A stretch of DNA of 5,076 bases from Terriglobus sp. Lineage in GTDB: Bacteria > Acidobacteriota > Terriglobia > Terriglobales > Acidobacteriaceae. The stretch spans positions 1 through 5,076 of the forward strand of contig JAHFTZ010000215.1 in the NCBI GenBank assembly GCA_023265355.1, in the 5' to 3' direction. Of this stretch, positions 1-5,076 are shown piece after piece (within the stretch, counting starts at the first letter, position 1; each line of letters begins with the position of its first letter). Below the pieces are notes generated by a model. It was not told the origin of the DNA. It saw only the letters and a list, made by a program, of their open reading frames with translations, and searched no databases. The position numbers and the translations under genes were made by a program.

Positions 1-1292
1 ATCAGGAAAGCCACATTCGCTTCACCGCTGGCGACCTTCGCGACGGCGTCGGAGGCGGAGCGCAGATAGCGGAGGTTTTCCTGGTTGCGGATCGACTCCT
101 GCGTGAGGCCAAGAAGCTGTTCGAGGACGAGCGCGTGCAGCTGCACGACATCGAGCTGGCGCTGCTTCTCACTGATGTTGGAGAGCGCCTTGGAGATAGC
201 ATCGGCGTTCGCCTTGAGGAGGTAGTTTCCCTCTGCGGTAGCGGCGATCATGGCTACGCCCTCGGTCGCGTTGAGCGGAGCGAGAAGCTCGTTCGCGCTT
301 TCGAGGGATTCTTCATCGGTCGTGCCGGAGCTCTTGGCGGAGGTCTCCAGCTTGGAGATCTCAAAGTAGGGCTTGGCGCGTTCGAGGAAGGCGGCAACGG
401 AGAAGTCCTTGAGCCCGACGACGAGACGATGCGTCGGCAGGATGGTGATGCCCGGAGCGTCCATGTTGACGAGGGTCATCATCATCGCGGCTTCGGGGAA
501 GGGCGGCTTGGGCAGCTGGGCGTGGCCTTCGTCGGCACGGTTGGAGGGCGATTCGCAGTTCTTTGTCGTGTCGCTGACGCCGAGTTCCGCGGCACGCTCG
601 CGGGCGTAGGCGGTGGATGTCTCATAGCGATGATGGCCGTCGGCGATGATGAGCTTCTTGTCGGCCATGGCACCGACGACGAGGTTCACGATCTGGGGAT
701 CCGTGACCTTCCAGAGCATGTGTACGACGCCGTACTCGTCCGTGACGGACTGGTCGGGTGGCGTGGTGGCATGACCGGTGGCGTTACCGAAGATGAGCTT
801 TTCCACGGAGAAGGACGGATCGCTGTAGAGCATGTAGATCTGTTCGCAGTAGGTGCGTGTGGCCTTGAAGAGATTCAGGCGGTCGGACTTTGGCTTGGAG
901 AGTGTCTGCTCGTGGCGATAGACGACCTTCTCCGCGTAGTCGTAGAGATGGCCGAGGCAGATGAAGCCGCGGCGCTCGCGCACCTCGGTCGTTCCGGGAA
1001 CGGTGTAGCGCTGGGCGTAGCCGTAGACGGCAGGCTCGGACTCTTCTTCCAGGATGGCTTCTTTGCGCCACTCCTTGAGAGAGTCGGCGGCACGCGTGTA
1101 GACGTTGGGGCCTGCCTCCGTGTCTGTGTCGAACTTTTTGCCGAGGATGACGCGGATGAGGTTGTAGGGGCTGGCGTCGTAGTAGGCCTGCTGCATGGCG
1201 GGCGAGATCTTGTCGTAGGGCTGGGTTACAACCTGCTCGAGGGCAACTTTGGACGTGTCGTAACGAAGGGCGCGGAAGGGGTAGATACGCAT
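1..1292 (-). CDS. DUF1015 family protein (C-terminus cut by window edge)
   Basis: Conserved protein of unknown function, DUF1015 (COG4198-like). The biochemical role is not established and no transport or membrane signal is visible, so it is probably cytoplasmic. The frame is open for 430 codons from the ATG at 1292 down to the left edge. Family hallmarks I can read are an N-terminus MRIYPFRALRYD (1-12), QPYDKIS (24-30), PYNLIRVILGK (42-52), the signature IADGHHRYETS (216-226) and ILPTHRLV (284-291). The His-His-Arg-Tyr-Glu cluster is the most conserved part and a candidate active or ligand site (inference). The start is well fixed: an in-frame TGA lies upstream at 1361-1359, with no other ATG, GTG or TTG between it and 1292. 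A GGAGAT at 1310-1305 is a rather distant ribosome site (12 bases). Family members are usually somewhat over 400 residues, so probably only a short C-terminal piece is missing. It is transcribed away from the VWA genes. Confidence 0.95.
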   Translation of the reverse strand, partial: MRIYPFRALRYDTSKVALEQVVTQPYDKISPAMQQAYYDASPYNLIRVILGKKFDTDTEAGPNVYTRAADSLKEWRKEAILEEESEPAVYGYAQRYTVPGTTEVRERRGFICLGHLYDYAEKVVYRHEQTLSKPKSDRLNLFKATRTYCEQIYMLYSDPSFSVEKLIFGNATGHATTPPDQSVTDEYGVVHMLWKVTDPQIVNLVVGAMADKKLIIADGHHRYETSTAYARERAAELGVSDTTKNCESPSNRADEGHAQLPKPPFPEAAMMMTLVNMDAPGITILPTHRLVVGLKDFSVAAFLERAKPYFEISKLETSAKSSGTTDEESLESANELLAPLNATEGVAMIAATAEGNYLLKANADAISKALSNISEKQRQLDVVQLHALVLEQLLGLTQESIRNQENLRYLRSASDAVAKVASGEANVAFL

Positions 1293-1675
1293 CTGGTGGG
1301 TCTGATCTCCAGGTTCTGGTCTGCCTCGATTGTACGTGTCCAGCGGGAAGAGACGCCTTCAGGGGCCGCGAGGGTAGAGGCGGCGCAGATCTGGCGGAAG
1401 CGTCCGGCAAGGTGACACGCGCAGGCAGCCCGGCGAGGGCGAGTTTGTTCACAAGATGTAACCCCCGCAAAGCAGAAACCGCCACGAAAAGCCCTCTCCC
1501 CGAGCAGGAAAATCAGGGCTGTCGTGGCTAGTAGAGCCAGCGAACTGAGCACAATCGCCCTGCCGCAGGTGGCCGCGAGTAACGCCGCGAGTACATTGCG
1601 CGGGATGTTTACAGAACTGCTATCGGAATCCTGCAAATGGGGTGTACTCTTCGACTCTGATTGCTGGTTGCGCAT
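1226..1675 (-). CDS. Doubtful small membrane protein, hypothetical
   Basis: Not recognised. From the ATG at 1675 the frame encodes 149 residues; a TTG at 1684 would add three. The first 30 or so residues are polar (MRNQQSESKS at the start). They are followed by a clear hydrophobic helix, AIVLSSLALLATTALIFLLG, at roughly residues 40-59, then an Arg- and Cys-containing tail of low-complexity character. For it: the helix is well formed, with Arg just before it, and a rough count of the first 63 codons gave about two thirds G or C at third positions. Against it: no ribosome-binding site before either start, a 67-base out-of-frame overlap with the well-supported DUF1015 start, and a second half that looks like random translation. 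It may be a spurious ORF, or the N-terminal remnant of a decayed membrane protein. Confidence 0.22.
   Translation of the reverse strand: MRNQQSESKSTPHLQDSDSSSVNIPRNVLAALLAATCGRAIVLSSLALLATTALIFLLGERAFRGGFCFAGVTSCEQTRPRRAACACHLAGRFRQICAASTLAAPEGVSSRWTRTIEADQNLEIRPTRCVSTPSAPFVTTRPKLPSSRL
1329..1334 (-). promoter_or_regulatory. Possible -10 element for the DUF1015 gene
   Basis: The minus strand reads TACAAT here, five of six matches to the TATAAT consensus. It lies 36 bases before the DUF1015 start and would give a leader of about 30 bases. At 17-base spacing the -35 position reads GGCGTC, which does not resemble TTGACA. The call therefore rests on the -10 alone and is weak. Confidence 0.25.
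1481..1528. repeat. Imperfect inverted repeat, long-range hairpin
   Basis: GCCACGA (1481-1487) pairs with TCGTGGC (1522-1528), and AGCCCT (1490-1495) pairs with AGGGCT (1515-1520). That makes 13 base pairs broken by a 2x1 internal loop and closed by a 19-base loop. There is no T tract on either side, so it is not a standard intrinsic terminator. It falls inside the helix-coding part of the doubtful minus-strand ORF. Confidence 0.5.
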
Positions 1676-1684
1676 GGTGCGCAA
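1668..1684. promoter_or_regulatory. Interrupted palindrome, candidate operator
   Basis: TTGCGCA (1668-1674) and TGCGCAA (1678-1684) are exact reverse complements separated by TGG. A 7-3-7 dyad is typical in size for a dimeric repressor or activator site. It lies 74 bases before the VWA start in the divergent region. The regulator is unknown, and only one copy was seen in this window. Confidence 0.35.
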
Positions 1685-1687
1685 GGA

Positions 1688-1720
1688 CTGCTGCGGATGG
1701 GTGGAGCGAGGCCGCAGCAG
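1688..1720 (+). promoter_or_regulatory. GC-rich hairpin before the VWA operon
   Basis: CTGCTGCGG (1688-1696) and CCGCAGCAG (1712-1720) form a perfect nine-base-pair stem with a 15-base loop. The stem ends 38 bases before the ATG at 1759. It is followed by GCTTCTGTTTCG, which is T-rich but not a proper T tract. If the operon is transcribed from upstream of here, this would sit in the mRNA leader as a stability element or weak attenuator. It could instead be a DNA site. Confidence 0.4.
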
Positions 1721-1748
1721 GCTTCTGTTTCGTTCCGTGCGGCGTCTT

Positions 1749-1753
1749 AAAGG
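1749..1753 (+). promoter_or_regulatory. Ribosome-binding site of first VWA gene
   Basis: AAAGG lies five bases before the ATG at 1759. Together with the signal peptide that begins at that ATG, it decides the start over the upstream in-frame GTG at 1642. Confidence 0.5.
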
Positions 1754-1758
1754 TCATT

Positions 1759-2793
1759 ATGCGGCATCGATGTCTGTCTCTCACGGCTCTATCGCTTCCG
1801 TTCCTGGCGTCTTTTCTCGTGTTGGAGTGCCCGGCGGTCCGCGCCCAGGAGAACCCCCTTGGGAACGTCCAGACGTCCCAGCCTGCTCCAAAGCCGACCG
1901 TCAAACCCGAGGTAACGGAGGGTCCGAATGCGGCGCGGGACGCAACTTCGCACCCGACACGGACGATTCGGGTGGAGTCGAACCTGGTGCTGGTTCCCTT
2001 GACGGTGACGGACGACCGAAATCGCCTGGTGACCGGGCTGGAACGCGACAACTTCTATCTTTACGAGAACAACCAGCCGCAGACGATCAAGACCTTCTCC
2101 ACGGACGATGCGCCGGTGAGTATAGGGATAGTCTTCGATCTGAGCGGAAGCATGATGTCCAAATTTGGGCGTGCGCGGAAGGCGCTGAGCGAGTTCATGC
2201 GTACCTCTAACCCGCAGGACGAGTTTTTCGTGGTGGCATTCAACGACAGGCCGGCGGTGATCGTCGATTACACCTCCAATGTGGACGATGTGGATGCGCG
2301 TATGGTCATGCTGCGTCCGGAGCGGCGTACCGCGCTGATCGACGCGGCCTACCTGGGCCTGAATAAGCTGAAGGACGCGAAGTATGAGCGCAAGGCGCTG
2401 CTGATCATCTCCGACGGAGGCGACAATCGCAGCCGGTACGTGGAAAGCGAGCTTCGGCGCGCGGTCCGCGAGAGCGATACGCAGATCTACTCGATCGGCA
2501 TCTTCGATATCTATGCCGCGACGCCGGAGGAGAAGAGCGGACCCGCTCTGTTGATGGATATCTGCGAGATGACGGGCGGGCGGATGTTCCGTGTGACGGA
2601 TGCGGACGAACTGGGCGATATTGCGGCGCGTATCAGCGCCGAGCTGAGGAATGAATATGTGCTCGGATTCAAGCCCACCGACCTTCGCCATGACGGTAAC
2701 TGGCGTAAATTGAAGGTGAAGATGAATGCGCCAGCAGGTCTGCCGCCATTATCTGTACATAATCGCCAGGGGTACTATGCACCGTCGGAGTAG
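1759..2793 (+). CDS. Exported VWA-domain protein, acidobacterial VWFA-related family (first copy)
   Basis: A 344-residue protein of the family known as VWFA-related Acidobacterial domain (TIGR03436 type). Its role is unknown; VWA domains usually bind protein ligands through a metal ion. In order: a signal peptide (1-29, hydrophobic LSLPFLASFLVL, cleavage likely after VRA); a Pro/Lys/Thr-rich linker (about 30-67); a beta-rich pre-domain (68-115) with LVTGLERDNFYLYENNQPQ, the family's 'field-and-payload' strand pattern; then the VWA domain (about 120-310). The MIDAS is complete: DLSGS at 127-131, Thr191 in RTALIDA and Asp219 in ISDGGDN. The C-terminus ends NRQGYYAPSE, the usual family ending. 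There is no membrane anchor, so it should be periplasmic or secreted. Cys24 lies in the signal but is preceded by Glu, so it is not a lipobox. The frame also extends upstream to 1642, but that part has no signal peptide and looks non-coding. It overlaps the next gene by 17 bases. Confidence 0.93.
   Translation: MRHRCLSLTALSLPFLASFLVLECPAVRAQENPLGNVQTSQPAPKPTVKPEVTEGPNAARDATSHPTRTIRVESNLVLVPLTVTDDRNRLVTGLERDNFYLYENNQPQTIKTFSTDDAPVSIGIVFDLSGSMMSKFGRARKALSEFMRTSNPQDEFFVVAFNDRPAVIVDYTSNVDDVDARMVMLRPERRTALIDAAYLGLNKLKDAKYERKALLIISDGGDNRSRYVESELRRAVRESDTQIYSIGIFDIYAATPEEKSGPALLMDICEMTGGRMFRVTDADELGDIAARISAELRNEYVLGFKPTDLRHDGNWRKLKVKMNAPAGLPPLSVHNRQGYYAPSE
2768..2772 (+). promoter_or_regulatory. Ribosome-binding site of second VWA gene inside the first
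   Basis: AGGGG lies four bases before the ATG at 2777, within the codons for the Arg-Gln-Gly-Tyr-Tyr end of the first VWA protein. It supports the 2777 start. An earlier in-frame ATG at 2726 also has GAAGG nine bases before it, so the site does not settle the question alone; the signal peptide beginning at 2777 does. Confidence 0.45.
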
Positions 2794-3874
2794 AGGGTGG
2801 AGTTGTGCGGCGGGTGTTTTTTTCCTCGCTACAAGTCTTTGGGGGCAACAGCCTTCGTTATCGGTGGACCGCGACCCGGTGCCATCGCCGGATGGCGACG
2901 CCGTCGTGCAGGCGGCACCGCCGGCTCCTGCTGCGCAGGGCCCGCGCGCGGTGGAGCGGGCTGCGGGTGGACGCTATACCCTGCGTGCCGAGGTGGGAGA
3001 GGTTCGTCTGAACGCCAGCGTGCTGGAGAATGGACGCGCGGTGCAGACGCTGACCCAGGACGCCTTCCATGTCTTTGAAGACGGCGTTCCCCAGACGATT
3101 GCAAGCTTCCGGCATGAAGATCTGCCGGTATCTTTGGGAATTTTGATCGACAGCTCCGGTTCGATGTACGACAAGCGTGAGGCGGTGGGCAAGGCGTCGC
3201 TGGATCTCGTCCGTCTGTCGAATCCGAAGGACGAGGCGTTCCTGGTAGATTTTTCCGATGAAGCGTTCATCGACCAGGATTTCACCAGCGATGTGAAGAA
3301 GCTGGAAGACGGCCTCGGCTATGTGAAGGCCAGCGGCGGGACCGCGATATATGACGCCGTGGTGGCCAGCGCCGATTATCTGGCGAAGAATGCCAAGCTG
3401 CCGAAGCAGGTACTGCTGATCGTCACCGATGGAGACGACAACGCCTCGGGGTCGACCCTGGAGGATGCGATTCGCCGTGTGCAGGAGCTGGACGGGCCGG
3501 TGATCTACTGCGTTGGCCTGCTCTTCGGGCCGGACAGCAATAAGAGTGAAAGCCGCCATGCGCGCCGCGTCCTGGAGACGCTGGCGGCGCAGACGGGTGG
3601 ACTGGCGTACTTTCCACGCAAGCTGAGCGAGGTGGACAGCATCGCCGCCGAGGTGGCGCAGGACATTCGCCAGCAGTACACGATCTCATACCGCTCGACG
3701 AAGGCGGCCGCTCTGGGTGGCTATCGCCAGGTGCACGTGGATGCGAAGGCGAAAGGCTTCAGCCGGCTCGAAGTACGCACACGCAGCGGATACTACCCGA
3801 AGACGGGAGGTGCACCCGGAAAGAGCGATGGTACGCCCGATCCCAATCTGGCCCCAGGATCGAAGCATCCGTAG
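2777..3874 (+). CDS. Exported VWA-domain protein, acidobacterial VWFA-related family (second copy)
   Basis: A 365-residue paralogue of the preceding gene product, of unknown function and probably secreted or periplasmic. In order: a signal peptide (1-23: basic MHRRSRG, hydrophobic AAGVFFLATSLW, cleavage near Gly23-Gln24); a Pro/Ala-rich linker (about 30-60); a beta-rich pre-domain (68-115) with TLTQDAFHVFEDGVPQTIAS; and a VWA domain (about 118-310). The full MIDAS set is present: DSSGS at 125-129, Thr189 in GGTAIYDA and Asp218 in VTDGDDN. The family end RTRSGYYPK (344-352) is followed by a Gly/Pro/Ser-rich 13-residue tail that the first copy lacks. The start at 2777 gives the signal peptide; a start at 2726 would put 17 non-signal-like residues in front. 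The 17-base overlap with the upstream gene implies co-transcription and probably translational coupling, so the two products are likely made together and may act together (inference). Confidence 0.92.
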   Translation: MHRRSRGWSCAAGVFFLATSLWGQQPSLSVDRDPVPSPDGDAVVQAAPPAPAAQGPRAVERAAGGRYTLRAEVGEVRLNASVLENGRAVQTLTQDAFHVFEDGVPQTIASFRHEDLPVSLGILIDSSGSMYDKREAVGKASLDLVRLSNPKDEAFLVDFSDEAFIDQDFTSDVKKLEDGLGYVKASGGTAIYDAVVASADYLAKNAKLPKQVLLIVTDGDDNASGSTLEDAIRRVQELDGPVIYCVGLLFGPDSNKSESRHARRVLETLAAQTGGLAYFPRKLSEVDSIAAEVAQDIRQQYTISYRSTKAAALGGYRQVHVDAKAKGFSRLEVRTRSGYYPKTGGAPGKSDGTPDPNLAPGSKHP

Positions 3875-3885
3875 GGCCAGAATTA

Positions 3886-3906
3886 CGTTTAGGGTCTGCG
3901 TTTAGG
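3886..3906. repeat. Short direct repeat at the convergent gene junction
   Basis: CGTTTAGG occurs at 3886-3893 and again at 3899-3906, 13 bases apart. The second copy contains the stop codon of the transporter gene. The gap between the converging genes (3875-3901) holds no stem followed by a T tract, so no intrinsic terminator is visible here. Confidence 0.4.
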
Positions 3907-5076
3907 CCTCTGCCAGAACGGGAGTCTCTTCGGGCAGGGGTTTACCTTTGGTCTCAGGCGCGAAGGGTAGCGTCGCCAGACCGATGAGAAAGACAAGGCA
4001 CATGGTGACTCCCGCGTAGCGCATCGGTTCCGGTTTGCCTGCATAGACGCGGCTTGTGAGCAGACCGAGCGCCAGCGGGCCAAGCGCGGCGACGAACCGG
4101 CCCACGTTATAGCAAAACGAGGTTCCGGTGCTGCGTAGACGCGTTGGGAAGAGTTCCGGAAGATAGATGGCATATCCGCCGAAGAGGGCGAGTTGAGAAA
4201 AGCCCATGAGTGGAATCATCCAGAAGATATCCGTCATGGTTCTGAGATTCCAGAAGGTAAAGGCTGTTGTAACCATCGCGGCAACGAAGGCGAGTGCGAA
4301 CGCGATTTTGCGTCCTGTAATGGCCGTGAGACGCGTAAACGCGTAAACGCCAAAGAAGGCACCAGCGTTCTGAAGCAGCGACGTCATGCCGACCCACAGA
4401 GATTTTTTACCGGCGCTCATGGATGTTTTGTCGAGAACGGATCGTAGGAGATCGAAGCTGAAGAAGCCGATACCCCAGAGCCCGACGACTCCGGCAAAGG
4501 CCAGCAACATACCGACGATGGCGTTTCTGCGCCAGCGGGGTTCGGCAAAGAGTTCTCTGACGCCACCCAGGTGCTCACCACGGCTTTCCGCCTTGGCGCG
4601 ACGCCATGCTTCGGGTTCTTTCAACTTCTTGAAGACCGGGATGCAGAGGAATGCAGGAAGAGCGCCGATGATGAACATGATGCGCCATGCGCTGGTGATC
4701 GTGCCTGACTCCTGCAGTCGACTGAGGTAAATGCCGATCAGAGCGGCGAGCATATTTCCGACGGTAGAGAGTGCCTGCAGCCAGCCGAGCGCATAGGGCC
4801 GAGCGCGTTGTGAAACGGTCTCTGCAACGAGTGCGACACCGACAGAAAACTGGCCTCCAACGCCAAGGCCCGTAAGGAATCGATAGAAGGAGAAATCCCC
4901 GACGTTAGTGGAGAAGACACTGAGGCCGGTGAAGATCGCGTAGAGAAAGATGGTGAACATCATGGTTCTGGCGCGACCGATCCGGTCGCCGAGCACTCCA
5001 AAAAAAACACCACCGGAGGCCCATCCAATCATGAAGATCATGGTGGCATAGCCGGAGTACTCCGCAATGCGCGCGG
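3902..5076 (-). CDS. MFS transporter, sugar/metabolite:H+ symporter-like (N-terminus cut by window edge)
   Basis: Inner-membrane secondary transporter of the major facilitator superfamily; the substrate cannot be told from sequence. The 390 visible residues begin at about the end of the first periplasmic loop, so TM1 is missing and about eleven of twelve helices remain. The Met at 5041 is internal, because the frame is open to the edge. Visible marks: motif A GVLGDRIGRA (26-35) after TM2, RFLTGLGVGGQFSVGVALVAE in the TM4 region, the EPEAW segment in the central cytoplasmic loop, a degenerate second motif A (RLTAITGRK), PELFPTRLRSTG (306-317), and PETKG (373-377) just before the C-terminus. 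PELFPTRLRSTG and PETKG point to the sugar porter, aromatic-acid or sialate-type H+ symporter branches rather than drug efflux. It converges on the VWA operon with 27 bases between the stops, so it is a separate transcription unit. Confidence 0.93.
   Translation of the reverse strand, partial: ARIAEYSGYATMIFMIGWASGGVFFGVLGDRIGRARTMMFTIFLYAIFTGLSVFSTNVGDFSFYRFLTGLGVGGQFSVGVALVAETVSQRARPYALGWLQALSTVGNMLAALIGIYLSRLQESGTITSAWRIMFIIGALPAFLCIPVFKKLKEPEAWRRAKAESRGEHLGGVRELFAEPRWRRNAIVGMLLAFAGVVGLWGIGFFSFDLLRSVLDKTSMSAGKKSLWVGMTSLLQNAGAFFGVYAFTRLTAITGRKIAFALAFVAAMVTTAFTFWNLRTMTDIFWMIPLMGFSQLALFGGYAIYLPELFPTRLRSTGTSFCYNVGRFVAALGPLALGLLTSRVYAGKPEPMRYAGVTMCLVFLIGLATLPFAPETKGKPLPEETPVLAEA
4331..4350. repeat. 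Eight-base tandem repeat inside the MFS gene
   Basis: ACGCGTAA occurs twice in direct succession, followed by a half copy ACGC. It codes for part of a helix (VYAFTR on the minus strand). The unit is not a multiple of three, so gain or loss of a copy would shift the frame. Confidence 0.55.

Larger units (their letters stand above)
1293..1758. other. Divergent intergenic region
   Basis: This 466-base stretch separates the DUF1015 gene (leftward) from the VWA operon (rightward), so promoters for both should lie in it. Apart from the doubtful minus-strand ORF, I see no gene, tRNA or mobile-element end. It contains three inverted repeats, listed separately, clustered between 1481 and 1720. I could not find a convincing -35/-10 pair for the VWA operon. 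The length is generous for a bacterial divergent promoter, which leaves room for regulatory sites, a small RNA or a small gene. Confidence 0.6.

Noticed and set aside
135..1415. A 426-codon plus-strand open frame opposite the DUF1015 gene
   Set aside because: The minus-strand frame has unmistakable family motifs over its whole length. The plus-strand product is Gly/Val/Glu-rich with no domain, and it exists because GC-rich codons leave few stops on the opposite strand.
1445..1454. TTGT-TC-ACAA near-palindrome as an operator
   Set aside because: Only four bases per arm, which is expected by chance in a region of this length.
784..1485. A 233-codon minus-strand frame overlapping the DUF1015 start
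   Set aside because: It is in another frame from DUF1015 for its whole coding overlap, its product is Arg/Pro/Leu-rich low complexity, and it has no recognisable motif.
1642..1758. N-terminal extension of the first VWA gene to a GTG at 1642
   Set aside because: The 39 extra residues would precede a good signal peptide, the extension covers the palindrome and hairpin, and the ATG at 1759 has its own ribosome site.
1819..1830. Lipoprotein signal at Cys24 of the first VWA protein
   Set aside because: The residues before the Cys are Val-Leu-Glu, and Glu at the -1 position does not fit a lipobox. A signal peptidase I site (VRA) follows five residues later.
1789..2691. A 300-codon minus-strand frame opposite the first VWA gene
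   Set aside because: It is a His/Arg-rich antisense shadow of a gene with complete VWA motifs.
2858..3559. A 233-codon minus-strand frame opposite the second VWA gene
   Set aside because: It mirrors the VWA coding sequence, with no start signal or recognisable domain.
5039..5041. ATG at 5041 as the true start of the transporter
   Set aside because: The frame stays open for eleven more codons to the window edge, and the Met lies inside the TM2 region, just before motif A. TM1 must therefore be encoded outside the window.

Overview
The window looks like chromosomal DNA from a member of the Acidobacteria (Acidobacteriota), most likely of the Terriglobus/Granulicella/Edaphobacter type. The best evidence is a tandem pair of exported von Willebrand factor A proteins. 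Each has the pre-domain, MIDAS and terminal GYY layout of the 'VWFA-related Acidobacterial domain' family. The DNA is GC-rich by eye. The lineage is an inference from family content and was not tested by a search.

Layout, left to right. Positions 1-1292 (minus strand) hold most of a DUF1015-family gene that runs off the left edge. Its 430 visible residues are open throughout. Positions 1293-1758 are a divergent intergenic region. It holds three inverted repeats, a weak -10-like element for the DUF1015 gene, and one doubtful minus-strand ORF with a convincing hydrophobic helix. Positions 1759-2793 and 2777-3874 (plus strand) are two exported VWA proteins whose reading frames overlap by 17 bases, so they form a probable translationally coupled operon. 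After a 27-base gap, positions 3902-5076 (minus strand) hold the C-terminal three quarters or more of a major facilitator superfamily transporter that runs off the right edge.

The two VWA genes clearly belong together. They share one architecture, both keep a complete metal-binding (MIDAS) residue set, and both should act outside the cytoplasmic membrane, probably by binding protein or surface partners. No link between them and the flanking DUF1015 or transporter gene is visible beyond proximity. There is no RNA gene, insertion sequence, CRISPR array or phage gene. The least explained parts are the unknown role of the VWA pair, the DUF1015 protein, and the inverted-repeat cluster in the divergent promoter region.
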